A stretch of 64,000 nt of DNA from Mycobacterium genavense ATCC 51234 (GTDB taxonomy: Bacteria > Actinomycetota > Actinomycetes > Mycobacteriales > Mycobacteriaceae), in NCBI RefSeq assembly GCF_000526915.1, contig NZ_JAGZ01000009.1:124001-188000 (forward strand). The letters are read 5' to 3'. Shown one piece after another: positions 55,520 to 64,000 of the stretch; within the stretch, counting starts at the first letter, position 1; the number at the start of each line of letters is the position of its first letter. Made by a program: the position numbers and the translations under genes. The notes beneath the pieces were generated by a model that was not told the DNA's origin, searched no databases, and saw only the letters and a program-made list of their open reading frames with translations.

Positions 55520-56935
55520 CTAGTCCAGATCGTCGTGTGCCATCAGCCGGCGGGCGGCCTCGGTGATTGACCCGGACAGCGACGGGTAGACGGCCAGCGT
55601 CTGTGCCAGCTCGGTGACGGTGATGCGGTTTTGCACGGCCACGGCGATCGGCAGGATCAGCTCGGAGGCGATCGGCGCCACCACCACCCCGCCGATGACC
55701 ACGCCGGTGGCCTGCCGGCAGAACAGCTTGACGAAACCCTGCTGCAGGCCGGACATCTTGGCCCGCGCGTTGGTGCGCAGCGGCTGCATGATCGTGCGGG
55801 CCGGCACCGAACCGTTGTCGATGGCCGACTGCGGCACGCCGACGGCGGCGATCTCCGGCCGGGTGAACACCGTCGAGGCGACCGTGCGCAGCCGGATCGG
55901 GCTGACGCCCTCGCCGAGCGCGTGATACATCGCGATGCGGCCCTGCATGGCGGCCACCGACGCCAGCAGCAGCAGCCCGGTGCAGTCTCCGGCGGCCTAG
56001 ATGCCGGGCACCGACGTCCGCGAAACCCGGTCGACCTTCAAGTAGTCACCGGCGTCCAGCTCGATGCCGACCCGCTCCAGACCGAGGCCGCTGGTGTTGG
56101 GCACCGAGCCGGTCGTCATCAGGGCGTGGCTGCCCTCCACGGTCCGGCCGTCGGTCATCGTGACCAGGACCCCGGTCTCGGTGCGGGTGACCGATTCCGC
56201 GCGGGCGTTCTTGATCAGCTCGACGCCGCGTTCGGCGAACGCCTCCTCCAGCACCAGCGCGGCGTCGGCGTCCTCGTAGGGCAGCACCCGGTCGCGGCTG
56301 GCCGCCACCGCGACCGGCACGCCCAACTCGGTGTAGGCGTGCACGAACTCGGCACCGGTCACCCCGGAGCCCACCACGATCAGATGCTCGGGCAGCGCCT
56401 CGAGGTCGTACAGCTGGCGCCAGGTCAGGATCCGCTCGCCGTCGGGTTGGGCCGACGGCAGCACGCGCGGGCTGGCGCCGGTGGCGATCAACACCACGTC
56501 GGCCTCGTACTCGCTGGTCGAGCCGTCGGAATGGGTGGCCTTGATGCGGTGCCGGGCCAGCCCGGGTTCGGGGTCGATCAGCTCGCCGCGGCCGGAGACC
56601 ACCCGCACGCCCTTGCTGAGCAGGTCGGCGGTGATGTCGGCGGACTGCTCGGCGGCCAGCGCCCTGACCCGCTGGTGGACCTGCGGCAGCGAGATCTTCG
56701 CGTCGTCGATGTCGATGTCGAAACCCAGCCGCGGCGCCCGGCGCAGCTCGGTGCGCAGCCAGGTCGAGGCGATGAACGTCTTGGACGGTACGCAGTCGTC
56801 CAGCACGGCCGCCCCGCCGATGCCTTCCGAGTCGATGACGGTGACGTCGGTGGTATCTGGGTGTGACGTGGCGGCCACCAGCGCGGCTTCGTAACCGGCC
56901 GGGCCTCCACCGAGGATCACGATGCGGCTCACCAC
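55520..56935 (-). pseudogene. lpdA: NAD(P)H quinone reductase LpdA, in-frame amber codon
   Basis: Flavoprotein of the disulfide-reductase fold. FAD motif VILGGGPAGYEAAL; the redox region reads GGAAVLDDCVPSK with only one Cys, so, as known for LpdA, it is a quinone reductase and not a lipoamide dehydrogenase. NAD(P) motif VVGSGVTGAEFVHAY. Codon 313 is TAG (55997-55999) in SVPGI*AAGDCTG, where Tyr (TAC/TAT) is expected. The same frame then runs intact through the dimerisation domain (FTRPEIAAVGVPQSAIDNG) to 55520. One substitution explains the defect; the truncated product would lose part of the FAD site and the whole interface domain. Confidence 0.9.
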
Positions 56936-57012
56936 AGCCCCAACCTAATCCAAGGACGTTCCGGACCGCCGGATGAATACCGGGCGAGCACCCGTTGTTT
57001 AAGCTTTCATCC

Positions 57013-57492
57013 GTGCCGCTCTACGCCGCCTACGGATCGAACATGCATCCCGAGCAGATGCAGAAGCGGGCACCGCATTCCCCGATGGCCGGCACGGGCT
57101 GGCTGCACGGGTGGCGGCTGACCTTCGGCGGCGAGGACATCGGCTGGGAGGGCGCCCTGGCCACCGTCGTCGAGGATCCCGATTCCAAGGTGTTCGTCGT
57201 GCTCTACGACATGACGCCGGCCGACGAGATGAGCCTGGACCGGTGGGAGGGCTCCGAGTTCGGCATCCACAAGAAGATCCGGTGCCGGGTCGAGCGCACG
57301 TCGTCGGACACCGACACCGATCCGGTGCTGGCGTGGCTGTATGTGCTCGACGCCTGGGAGGGCGGGCTGCCGTCCGCGCGGTACCTCGGCGTGATGGCCG
57401 ATGCCGCCGAAATCGCTGGCGCGCCAATGGAATACGTTCACGACCTGCGGACCCGCCCGGCCCGCAACATCGGCCCGGGGACCTCCGCTTAG
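57013..57492 (+). CDS. Gamma-glutamylcyclotransferase-like protein
   Basis: 159 residues, matching Rv3304. Begins MPLYAAYGSNMHPEQM, the YGSN substrate loop of the GGCT fold, and carries WEGALATVVEDPDSKVFVVLYDM and WEGSEFGIHKK. The catalytic Glu of true cyclotransferases cannot be placed with certainty, so activity is open. GTG 57013 is preferred over a TTG six codons upstream because it begins the conserved strand. Confidence 0.85.
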   Translation: MPLYAAYGSNMHPEQMQKRAPHSPMAGTGWLHGWRLTFGGEDIGWEGALATVVEDPDSKVFVVLYDMTPADEMSLDRWEGSEFGIHKKIRCRVERTSSDTDTDPVLAWLYVLDAWEGGLPSARYLGVMADAAEIAGAPMEYVHDLRTRPARNIGPGTSA

Positions 57493-57496
57493 GGCG

Positions 57497-58669
57497 TCAG
57501 GAGAAGATCGCCGACTGCTCGACGATGTTGACCATCACCCGCAGTCCGATCCCCAGCGCGCGTTCGTCGAGATCGAAATTCGGCTGGTGCAGATCCAGCT
57601 GCGGTCCCTCGCCCGGCCACACGCCCAGCCGGGCCATCGCGCCGGGAACCTCCTCGAGATACCAGGAGAAATCCTCGCCGCCGCCGGACTGCCGAGTGTC
57701 GGCCAGCGCCTCGGGGCCGACTCCCTCGATCGCGTGGGTGAGGATGCGAGTCGAAACCTCCTCGTTGACCACCGGGGGCACCCCGCGCCGGTACTGCATG
57801 GTGTGTTCGATGCCCAGCGGCGCCAGCAGCGAATCGACCGCCCGACGGATGACGTCCTCCAGCTCGAGCCAGGTGTGCCGGCTGGCGGTGCGCACGGTGC
57901 CGGACAGCTGGCCGCTCTGCGGAATGGCGTTGGCCGCCACCCCGGCGTTGACCGCCCCCCACACCAGGACGGTGCCGTTGCGCGGGTCCAGGCGCCGCGA
58001 CAGGACGCCGGGCACCCCGGTGATCAGCGTGCCGAGGCCGTAGACCAGGTCGGCGGTCAGATGCGGCCGCGAGGTGTGGCCGCCCGGCGAATACAGCGTG
58101 ATGTGGATGTGGTCGGCCGCCGAGGTGATCGGGCCTTGCCGGACCGCGACCTTGCCGACCTCGAGCCGGGGATCGCAGTGCAGCGCGAAGATCCGGGACA
58201 CCCCGCTGAGCGCTCCGGCGGCGATGGCGTCGATCGCGCCGCCGGGCATCAGCTCCTCGGCGGCCTGAAAGATCAGCCGCACCCCGACCGGCAGTTCGGG
58301 CACCGAGGCCAGCGCCTGCGCGGTGCCCAGCAAGATCGCGGTGTGCGCGTCGTGCCCGCAGGCGTGTGCGACGTTGGGCATCGTCGAGGCATACGGCGCG
58401 TCGGTGCGCTCGGCCATCGGCAGCGCGTCCATGTCGGCGCGCAGCGCGATGCGGGGCTCGTGGTCGGGTCCGAAATCACACGTCAGCCCGGTACCGCCGG
58501 GCAGCACCTTGGGGTTCAGCCCCGCGTCGGCCAACCGCTCGGCGGCGAACTGCGTGGTGGCGTACTCCTGCCGGCCCAGCTCCGGGTAGCGGTGGATGTG
58601 CCGGCGCCACTCGACCAGGTCGTCGTAGTGGGCGGCCAGCCAGGATTCGGCGGTGTCGACCAGGCTCAT
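57497..58669 (-). CDS. amiA1: M20-family amidohydrolase AmiA1
   Basis: 390-residue zinc/manganese peptidase of the M20D group (N-acyl-amino-acid or peptidyl hydrolase). Metal-binding HACGHDAHTA and FQAAEELMPGGA; dimer domain HITLYSPGGHTSRPH; C-terminal SGGGEDFSWYLEEVPGAM. ATG 58669 overlaps the amiB1 stop (ATGA); the longer open frame upstream lies inside amiB1. Substrate unknown. Confidence 0.92.
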   Translation of the reverse strand: MSLVDTAESWLAAHYDDLVEWRRHIHRYPELGRQEYATTQFAAERLADAGLNPKVLPGGTGLTCDFGPDHEPRIALRADMDALPMAERTDAPYASTMPNVAHACGHDAHTAILLGTAQALASVPELPVGVRLIFQAAEELMPGGAIDAIAAGALSGVSRIFALHCDPRLEVGKVAVRQGPITSAADHIHITLYSPGGHTSRPHLTADLVYGLGTLITGVPGVLSRRLDPRNGTVLVWGAVNAGVAANAIPQSGQLSGTVRTASRHTWLELEDVIRRAVDSLLAPLGIEHTMQYRRGVPPVVNEEVSTRILTHAIEGVGPEALADTRQSGGGEDFSWYLEEVPGAMARLGVWPGEGPQLDLHQPNFDLDERALGIGLRVMVNIVEQSAIFS

Positions 58670-59850
58670 GTGGCGGCCCGGCGTTCCACCCCGGCGATCA
58701 CCCGGTCGCGTTCGGTGCCGTCCTGGGCGAGGTGCACGACCGTGCGCGCCAGCATCACCGCGCCCTCGATGACCGCGCGGTCGGCGCTCGGGCCGGCGGC
58801 GGCGGTGGCGAATGCGCGCTGATGCACCGTCGCGCCCCCGGCGTCGACGCCGATCACCGGGTGAATGCCCGGCAGCACCTGCGTCACGTTGCCCATGTCG
58901 GTGCTGCCTATCGGCAGCGCCGTCTCGAACTCGGGCGCCACCGGCTCGCGTCCCAGCCGGCGCATCTCTTCCCGGCAAATCTCGGCCAGCCACCGGTCGG
59001 GCCGCAGCTCGGCGTATGCCGGTGACGGCGTGTCGATTTCGTATTCGCAGCCGGTGGCCAGGGCGCCTGCGGCAAAGCAGGCAAACATCCTGCCCTCCAG
59101 TTCCCGTAGCGAATCCAGCTCGACCGCGCGCATCGCGTACTGCACTGCGGCGTGGCCGGGAATGACGTTGACCGCCTGCCCGCCGTTGGTGACGATCCCG
59201 TGGACCAACTGCCCCGGCGCCAGTTGCTGGCGCAGCACGCCGATGGCGACCTGCGCGACGGTGACGGCGTCGGCGGCGTTGACGCCCAGATGCGGGGCGA
59301 CGGCGGCATGCGATTCCGTGCCGCGGTAGTCGACAGTCACCTCCGAGAGCGCCAGCGAACGCGCGGCCGCGATATCGGTCGGCCCCGGGTGCAGCATCAC
59401 GGCCGCCGCGACGTCGTCGAACGTCCCGGCCTCAAGTAGCAGCGCCTTGCCGCCGCCGGCCTCCTCGGCGGGCGTGCCGACCAGGGCGACGGTCAGGCCG
59501 AGCTCGTCGGCCACCTCGGCCAGCGCCAGCGCGGCGCCCACCGCCAACGCCGCGATGATGTTGTGGCCGCAGGCGTGTCCGATCTCGGGCAGCGCGTCGT
59601 ACTCGGCGCAGACCCCGACAACCAGGCCCCCGCTGCCGAAATCCGCCCGGAAGGCGGTGTCCAGACCGCCGGGCGCCGCGGTGACCTCGAAGCCGCGCTC
59701 GGCGACCAGGGCTTGGGTTTTGGCGCAGCTGCGATGCTCGGCGAAAGCCAGCTCAGGCTCGGCGTGGATTGCGTGCGACAGCTCGACAAGATCGACGCCA
59801 CGACGCCGCACCGCGTCCTCGACGCGGTCCAATGCGGTGTGTGGGGGCAT
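58666..59850 (-). CDS. amiB1: M20-family amidohydrolase AmiB1
   Basis: 394 residues, paralogue of AmiA1. Metal motifs EIGHACGHNIIAA, GTPAEEAGGGKALLLEAG and LPIGSTDMGNVTQVLPGIHPV. Resembles the AbgB/p-aminobenzoyl-glutamate hydrolase side of the family. First gene of the amiB1-amiA1 pair; 50 bp upstream on the same strand lies the end of the cutinase gene. Confidence 0.91.
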   Translation of the reverse strand: MPPHTALDRVEDAVRRRGVDLVELSHAIHAEPELAFAEHRSCAKTQALVAERGFEVTAAPGGLDTAFRADFGSGGLVVGVCAEYDALPEIGHACGHNIIAALAVGAALALAEVADELGLTVALVGTPAEEAGGGKALLLEAGTFDDVAAAVMLHPGPTDIAAARSLALSEVTVDYRGTESHAAVAPHLGVNAADAVTVAQVAIGVLRQQLAPGQLVHGIVTNGGQAVNVIPGHAAVQYAMRAVELDSLRELEGRMFACFAAGALATGCEYEIDTPSPAYAELRPDRWLAEICREEMRRLGREPVAPEFETALPIGSTDMGNVTQVLPGIHPVIGVDAGGATVHQRAFATAAAGPSADRAVIEGAVMLARTVVHLAQDGTERDRVIAGVERRAAT

Positions 59851-59900
59851 CCTCGCAGTATCTCACCCACCGCGGCCGCGGCCGACCGAACCGACGGCGG

Positions 59901-60560
59901 CTACACGCGTCCGGCGATGAAGCTGGCCGCCTGGCCGGGGTAGGGCGGGACCGAATAGTCGTGGTGCGCGTCCCGGTCGCGACCGCCGACGACGCAGACC
60001 GGATCGCCGGCGCTGCACTCGTCGATGGCACGGCCGGCGAACTGCCCGGCCGTCGACAGCGGGGTGTTGAACCGGTTGCCGGGGTTGCCGAACACGGCGA
60101 CCGCCCTGATCTTGCTGGCCAGGCCTGGGTCCAGCGCCGGAGCCGAACCGAATTGACCGATGGTGTTGCCCAGCGGGGGCACCCCGGCCAGCATCGATAC
60201 CGCGGCCGCGCCCTGCGAGAAGCCCCCCAGGACCAGGTGGGTGGCCGGGCACTGGTCGACCATCGCCGCGATGTGATCGCGGGCATCGTTGGCGCCGTCA
60301 CCGGTCTGCAGGAAGTTGTAGCTGGCCGGGTAGTTCACCGCGTAGTTGTCGAGGTTGCGCCCGCCCAGGGCGGGCTGCAGCGCGGCGAACAGCGCATCGC
60401 CGACGGCGCCCAGGCCGGGCGGCTCGTTGGTGCCTCGGGCGAAAATCAGCTGGACGTCCGGGCAGTCGGCGCGTGCCGTCGGCGCCGGAGCGGTGACGAT
60501 GCCCAACGAAACGGCGATTGCAATGACCAGGCCAGTAACCGGCCACCTACCAAAACTCAT
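59901..60560 (-). CDS. Secreted cutinase-family serine esterase
   Basis: 219 residues: signal peptide (VTGLVIAIAVSLGIVTAPAPTARA), then a cutinase domain with CPDVQLIFARGTNEPPG, catalytic Ser in LVLGGFSQGAA, Asp in the cysteine-bounded CSAGDPVCVVG, and His in DAHHDYSVP. Cutinase-like proteins of mycobacteria cleave lipid esters outside the cell. I do not recall a cutinase at this site in M. tuberculosis. It is divergent from punA; TATATA upstream of its ATG may serve as the -10 region. Confidence 0.92.
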   Translation of the reverse strand: MSFGRWPVTGLVIAIAVSLGIVTAPAPTARADCPDVQLIFARGTNEPPGLGAVGDALFAALQPALGGRNLDNYAVNYPASYNFLQTGDGANDARDHIAAMVDQCPATHLVLGGFSQGAAAVSMLAGVPPLGNTIGQFGSAPALDPGLASKIRAVAVFGNPGNRFNTPLSTAGQFAGRAIDECSAGDPVCVVGGRDRDAHHDYSVPPYPGQAASFIAGRV

Positions 60561-60589
60561 GCGGGGAATCCTGACATATATAGCGAAGC

Positions 60590-60595
60590 TAAGCT
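60590..60595 (+). promoter_or_regulatory. Predicted -10 box of the purine nucleoside phosphorylase gene
   Basis: TAAGCT (TANNNT) 8 bases before GTG 60604 in the short divergent gap with the cutinase gene; leaderless layout. Confidence 0.42.
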
Positions 60596-60603
60596 CGCGA
60601 AGT

Positions 60604-61410
60604 GTGGCCGACGTTGCATCCGAGAATTCTCAACTCGCACAACGCGCGGCAAATTCCATCCGCGAGCAAACCGGCGTCGAGGCCCACGACATCGCCATCG
60701 TGCTCGGCTCGGGATGGTCACCGGCGATCGCGGAGCTGGGCTCCCCCGACGTCGTGCTGCCCCAGGCCGAGATTCCCGGCTTCGCACCGCCGCGCGCGGC
60801 CGGCCATCCCGGTGAGCTGTTGTCGGTGCGCATCGGTGCACACCGGGTGCTGGTGCTGGCCGGGCGGGTGCACGCCTACGAGGGCCATGACCTGAGCCAC
60901 GTCGTGCACCCGGTGCGGGCGGCCTGCGCGGCCGGGGCCGGTGTCGTGGTGCTGACCAACGCGGCCGGCGGATTGCGCACCGACATGCAGGTGGGCCAGC
61001 CGGTGCTGATCAGCGATCACCTGAACCTGACCGCGCGCTCGCCGTTGGTCGGCGCCGAGTTCGTCGACCTTACCGATGCCTACGCCGTGCGGCTGCGCGT
61101 TCTGGCCCGCGCGGCCGATCCGGACCTGACCGAAGGCGTCTACGCGGGCCTCCCCGGCCCGCACTACGAGACGCCGGCCGAAATCCGGATGCTGCGGACG
61201 CTGGGCGCCGACCTGGTCGGCATGTCGACCGTGCACGAGACGATCGCGGCCCGCGCGGCCGGCGCCGAGGTGCTGGGCATTTCGCTGGTGACCAACCTGG
61301 CGGCCGGTATCAGTGGCGCTCCGCTGAGCCATGCCGACGTGATGGCCGCCGGGGCCGCGTCGGCGGCCCGGATCGGCGCACTGCTCGCCTCGATCATCAC
61401 CCGGGTTTAG
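60604..61410 (+). CDS. punA: Purine nucleoside phosphorylase
   Basis: 268 residues, trimeric type PNP (Rv3307, also called deoD), which splits inosine or guanosine with phosphate in purine salvage. Phosphate loop IVLGSGWSP; AGRVHAYEGH; LTNAAGGLRTDMQVG; GLPGPHYETPAEIRML; base-binding LVTNLAAGISG with its Asn. GTG 60604 gives the expected length. The next gene begins 2 bases after the stop. Confidence 0.95.
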   Translation: MADVASENSQLAQRAANSIREQTGVEAHDIAIVLGSGWSPAIAELGSPDVVLPQAEIPGFAPPRAAGHPGELLSVRIGAHRVLVLAGRVHAYEGHDLSHVVHPVRAACAAGAGVVVLTNAAGGLRTDMQVGQPVLISDHLNLTARSPLVGAEFVDLTDAYAVRLRVLARAADPDLTEGVYAGLPGPHYETPAEIRMLRTLGADLVGMSTVHETIAARAAGAEVLGISLVTNLAAGISGAPLSHADVMAAGAASAARIGALLASIITRV

Positions 61411-61412
61411 TT

Positions 61413-62996
61413 GTGACGCCGGAGGACTGGATCGCACACGACCCCGATCCGACGACCGCCGCCGAGCTTGCCGCATGCTCTCCGGAGGAGCTTCGCGCCC
61501 GGTTCTCCCGCCCCCTGGCGTTCGGCACCGCGGGGTTGCGCGGCCCGGTGCGCGGCGGCCCGGACGCCATGAACGTCGCGGTGGTGTCGCGTGCGACTTG
61601 GGCCGTGGCACAGGTGCTTACGGATCACGGGCGGGCCGGCGCGCGGGTGATCGTCGGGCGCGACACCCGGCACAGTTCGGCGGTCTTCGCCACGGTGACC
61701 GCGGAAGTGCTTGCCGCCGAGGGCTTCTCGGTGCTGCTGCTGCCGGGGCCGGTACCGACACCGGTGGTCGCCTACGCGGTGCGGCACACCGGTGCCGTCG
61801 CCGGAATCCAGATCACCGCCTCGCACAATCCGCCGGCCGACAACGGCTACAAGGTGTACTTCGACGGCGGCATCCAGATCATCTCCCCGGCCGACACCGA
61901 GATCGAAACCGCAATGGCCACAGCCCCTCCCGCCGACCAGATCAACCGCGTGCCCGTCGCGGGGGCGGACTCCGACCTGGTCGCGCGCTACGTCGAACGC
62001 GCTGCCGCGGTGCGGCGTGGCACCGGCTCGGTGCGAGTGGCGCTGACCCCGCTGCACGGCGTCGGCGGCGCGGTGGCCGTCCAGACGCTGCACCGCGCCG
62101 GCTTCGGCCAGGTGCACACCGTCGGCGCCCAGTACGCGCCCGATCCCGACTTCCCCACCGTCGCGTTCCCGAACCCCGAGGAACCCGGCGCCACCGACGC
62201 GTTGCTCACCCTGGCCGCCGAGATCGAGGCCGACGTCGCGATCGCCCTGGATCCCGACGCGGACCGCTGCGCGGTGGGCATCCCGACGGCTACCGGGTGG
62301 CGCATGCTGTCCGGCGACGAAACCGGTTGGCTGCTGGGCGATTACATTCTGTCCCACGAACGACGACCGGACCGCGCGGTGGTGGCCAGCACCATCGTGT
62401 CCTCCCGGATGCTCGCGCAGATCGCCGCGCACTACGGCGCGATCCACGTCGAGACGCGCACCGGATTCAAATGGCTGGCGCGTGCCGATGCGAAGGTGCC
62501 CGGCGGCACCCTGGTCTACGCCTACGAAGAAGCGATCGGGCACTGCGTCGACCCGTCCGCGGTGCGCGACAAGGACGGCATCAGCGCCGCGGTCCTGGTC
62601 TGCGACATGGTGGCCGCGGTCAAGCAGCAGGGCCGTTCGATTCCGGACGTGCTCGACGAACTCGCCCGGCGATACGGCGTGCACGAAGGCGCGGCGGTGT
62701 CGCGCCGGGTCGCCGACGCGGGCGAAGCCGCCGAACTCATGGCCCGGCTGCGCACCGCCCCGCCGGACCGACTGGCCGGGTTCGCCGTGAGATTCACCGA
62801 TATCGGCGACGCGCTGATCTTCACCGCGGGCGACGACGACACCTCGATCAGGGTGGTGGTGCGGCCGTCCGGGACCGAGCCGAAGCTCAAGTGCTACATG
62901 GAGATTGGCTGCGCCGCTGCCGACGACCTGACTTCTTCTCGGACTTACGCAGCCGCGCTGCGCGCGCAGCTGGTTGCTTCGGTGGCGCACTGGTGA
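61413..62996 (+). CDS. pmmB: Phosphoglucomutase/phosphomannomutase PmmB
   Basis: 527-residue alpha-D-phosphohexomutase. Start region FGTAGLRGPVRGG; phosphoserine Ser137 in TASHNPPADNGYKVY; metal-binding DPDADRCAVG; sugar-binding EEAIGH; phosphate-binding RPSGTEPKLK at the C-terminus. GTG start two bases after punA, so phosphorolysis products and sugar phosphate interconversion share a transcript. Its last 110 bp are overlapped by the extended convergent upp frame. Confidence 0.94.
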   Translation: MTPEDWIAHDPDPTTAAELAACSPEELRARFSRPLAFGTAGLRGPVRGGPDAMNVAVVSRATWAVAQVLTDHGRAGARVIVGRDTRHSSAVFATVTAEVLAAEGFSVLLLPGPVPTPVVAYAVRHTGAVAGIQITASHNPPADNGYKVYFDGGIQIISPADTEIETAMATAPPADQINRVPVAGADSDLVARYVERAAAVRRGTGSVRVALTPLHGVGGAVAVQTLHRAGFGQVHTVGAQYAPDPDFPTVAFPNPEEPGATDALLTLAAEIEADVAIALDPDADRCAVGIPTATGWRMLSGDETGWLLGDYILSHERRPDRAVVASTIVSSRMLAQIAAHYGAIHVETRTGFKWLARADAKVPGGTLVYAYEEAIGHCVDPSAVRDKDGISAAVLVCDMVAAVKQQGRSIPDVLDELARRYGVHEGAAVSRRVADAGEAAELMARLRTAPPDRLAGFAVRFTDIGDALIFTAGDDDTSIRVVVRPSGTEPKLKCYMEIGCAAADDLTSSRTYAAALRAQLVASVAHW

Positions 62997-63621
62997 AGAC
63001 ACGCGGCCCGAACTGGCGGTCGCCGGCATCGCCGAGACCCGGCACGATAAACGCCGACTTGTTGAGGCCCTTGTCGACGGCCGCGGTGAACACTCGGGCG
63101 TCCGGCGCGATTTCCTCAACGGCCGCAAGGCCTTCCGGTGCGGCCACCACGCACAGCACGGTGATATCCGTCGCGCCACGGCGCTGCAGCAGTTCGATGG
63201 TGTAGCTCATCGAACCGCCGGTGGCCAGCATCGGATCGAGCACCATCACCGGTCGGTGTTTGAGCTTGGCCGGCAGCGACTCCATGTACGGGAAGGGCAG
63301 ATGGGTCTGTTCGTCGCGGGCCACCCCGACGAAGCCGACCTCGGCCTCGGGAATCGCGGCATGCGCCTCGTTGACCATTCCGAGCCCGGCCCGCAACACC
63401 GGAACCAGCAGTGGCGGCTTGGTCAATCGCTTTCCGAGCGTGTCGGCCAGCGGTGTGCGGATCCGGACCGGCGTGGTGGCCGCGTCCCGGGTGGCCTCGT
63501 AGACCAGCATCAGCGTCAGCTCCCGCAGCGCGGCCCGGAAGCCGGCGGCATCGGTGCGTTCGTCGCGCAGCACCGTCAGCCGGGTGGCGGCCAACGGGTG
63601 GTCGATCACACGCACTTGCAT
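62887..63621 (-). CDS. upp: Uracil phosphoribosyltransferase Upp with extended C-terminus
   Basis: Residues 1-207 are a normal Upp (uracil + PRPP to UMP): TPVRIRTPLADTLGKRL, LVPVLRAGLGMV, PRPP loop LDPMLATGGSM and the ending VPGLGDAGDRQFGPR. The usual protein stops here, at 207 residues. Codon 208 is GTC (62998-63000) and reading goes on for 37 basic residues (KSEKKSGRRQRR) to 62887, antisense to the pmmB end. The stop has been lost by substitution or indel, or the site is miscalled. The uracil site lies close to the native C-terminus, so function may be affected. Confidence 0.9.
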   Translation of the reverse strand: MQVRVIDHPLAATRLTVLRDERTDAAGFRAALRELTLMLVYEATRDAATTPVRIRTPLADTLGKRLTKPPLLVPVLRAGLGMVNEAHAAIPEAEVGFVGVARDEQTHLPFPYMESLPAKLKHRPVMVLDPMLATGGSMSYTIELLQRRGATDITVLCVVAAPEGLAAVEEIAPDARVFTAAVDKGLNKSAFIVPGLGDAGDRQFGPRVFTSAPPKQPAARAARLRKSEKKSGRRQRRSQSPCST

Positions 63622-63712
63622 GCGTCCGAGGGTATATAACGATCCGACCTCGGTTGGCTAAAGTGCGGCTGACGCCCATGCGCGCCTGCTGTGCGACACG
63701 CGGGTCGGCTCG

Positions 63713-63718
63713 TATGCT
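63713..63718 (+). promoter_or_regulatory. Predicted -10 box of sapM
   Basis: TATGCT (TANNNT) ends 6 bases before GTG 63725, with no ribosome site between; leaderless layout in the 103-bp divergent gap with upp. Confidence 0.42.
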
Positions 63719-63724
63719 CCTCGG

Positions 63725-64000
63725 GTGTTTCGCGAGATTCGACGTCTGCTCATCGTGGTCGCGGCGGCCGCGTTGACGTGGTTGGCCGCCGCCCCGTTGG
63801 CCCCCCGCGTGACCGCCGCGGCCGCGCTGCCCCGGCCCGCGCACATCGTAATTGTGGTGGAAGAGAACCGTTCTGAAGGTCATATCATCGGCAGCCCGCA
63901 GAACCCGTTCATCAACGCCCTTGCCTCCCATGGCGCCAACATGGTGCGATCGTTCGCCGAAACACATCCCAGCGAACCGAACTACTTGGCGATGTTCGCC
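63725..64000 (+). CDS. sapM: Secreted acid phosphatase SapM (3' end outside window)
   Basis: First 92 codons. Signal peptide (LLIVVAAAALTWLAAAPLA, cleavage near VTAAAA) followed by HIVIVVEENRSEGHIIG, NPFINALASHGANMVRSFAETHPSEPNYLAMFA, the start of the phosphoesterase (PLC-like) fold. SapM of M. tuberculosis removes the phosphate of PI3P and blocks phagosome maturation. GTG 63725 is the only start that includes the signal peptide. Confidence 0.9.
   Translation, partial: MFREIRRLLIVVAAAALTWLAAAPLAPRVTAAAALPRPAHIVIVVEENRSEGHIIGSPQNPFINALASHGANMVRSFAETHPSEPNYLAMFA

Noticed and set aside
43021..55999. The two TAG codons (atsB, lpdA) as a sign of amber recoding
   Set aside because: Expected residues differ (Glu and Tyr), no suppressor tRNA is in the window, and intact genes such as lpqC and atsB itself end in TAG.

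Overview
The window is about 64 kb of high-GC mycobacterial chromosome. Gene content and order closely follow the Mycobacterium tuberculosis Rv3270-Rv3310 segment, recalled from memory and not searched: ctpC, SulP-carbonic anhydrase, fadE25, purE/purK, birA, accD5/accE5, maf, sseA, accA3, sigF/rsbW, lat, lrp, pcd, lhr, nei, lpqC, atsB, phoY1, glpD2, lpdA, amiA1/amiB1, punA, pmmB, upp, sapM. A slow-growing Mycobacterium is likely; the species cannot be named from this window. No rRNA, tRNA, IS element, prophage or CRISPR array was seen.

Layout. 1-4.4 kb: metal ATPase CtpC, an LCM-type SAM methyltransferase, a frameshifted family III CoA-transferase. 4.7-10.1 kb: SulP-carbonic anhydrase fusion, then a compact minus-strand three-gene signalling operon (REC-PP2C phosphatase, CHASE3-type histidine kinase, single-domain response regulator). 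10.2-16.8 kb: purK-purE-fadE25; GtrA-like and PH-domain membrane proteins; birA and a ketosteroid dehydrogenase-like flavoprotein. 16.8-26.0 kb: acyl-CoA carboxylase genes accD5-accE5 and accA3, with maf, sseA and a SufE-like gene; between maf and sseA lies a decaying stretch (beta-lactamase-like pseudogene and two damaged methyltransferase paralogues). 26.2-28.9 kb: the SigF locus (STAS protein, SigF, RsbW, a frameshifted UsfY, a membrane protein). 29.0-33.6 kb: lysine catabolism (lrp, lat, hglS-like, pcd). 33.7-41.4 kb: TetR regulator, Lhr helicase, Nei, LpqC and two small secreted proteins. 41.4-53.8 kb: heavily damaged region with atsB, phoY1, two P-type ATPase pseudogenes flanking an intact DUF5994/three-helix-bundle gene, and a frameshifted pseudouridine synthase. 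53.8-64 kb: glpD2, lpdA with an in-frame amber codon, a cyclotransferase-like gene, amiA1/amiB1, a cutinase, punA, pmmB, upp with a lost stop, and the start of sapM.

How the genes work together. BirA should biotinylate AccA3, which with AccD5/AccE5 carboxylates acyl-CoAs for lipid synthesis. Lrp, Lat, Pcd and the HglS-like protein form a lysine-to-2-hydroxyglutarate route. SigF, RsbW and the STAS protein form a partner-switching module, and the REC-PP2C phosphatase operon is the kind of input such modules use, although any link here is inference.

The most striking property is gene decay. Eleven genes carry frameshifts, in-frame stops, stop loss or internal deletions, and two carry substitutions of catalytic residues. 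Simple one-base deletions could be assembly errors; nonsense codons, lost catalytic residues and internal deletions point to real pseudogenization. Raw reads are needed to separate the two.
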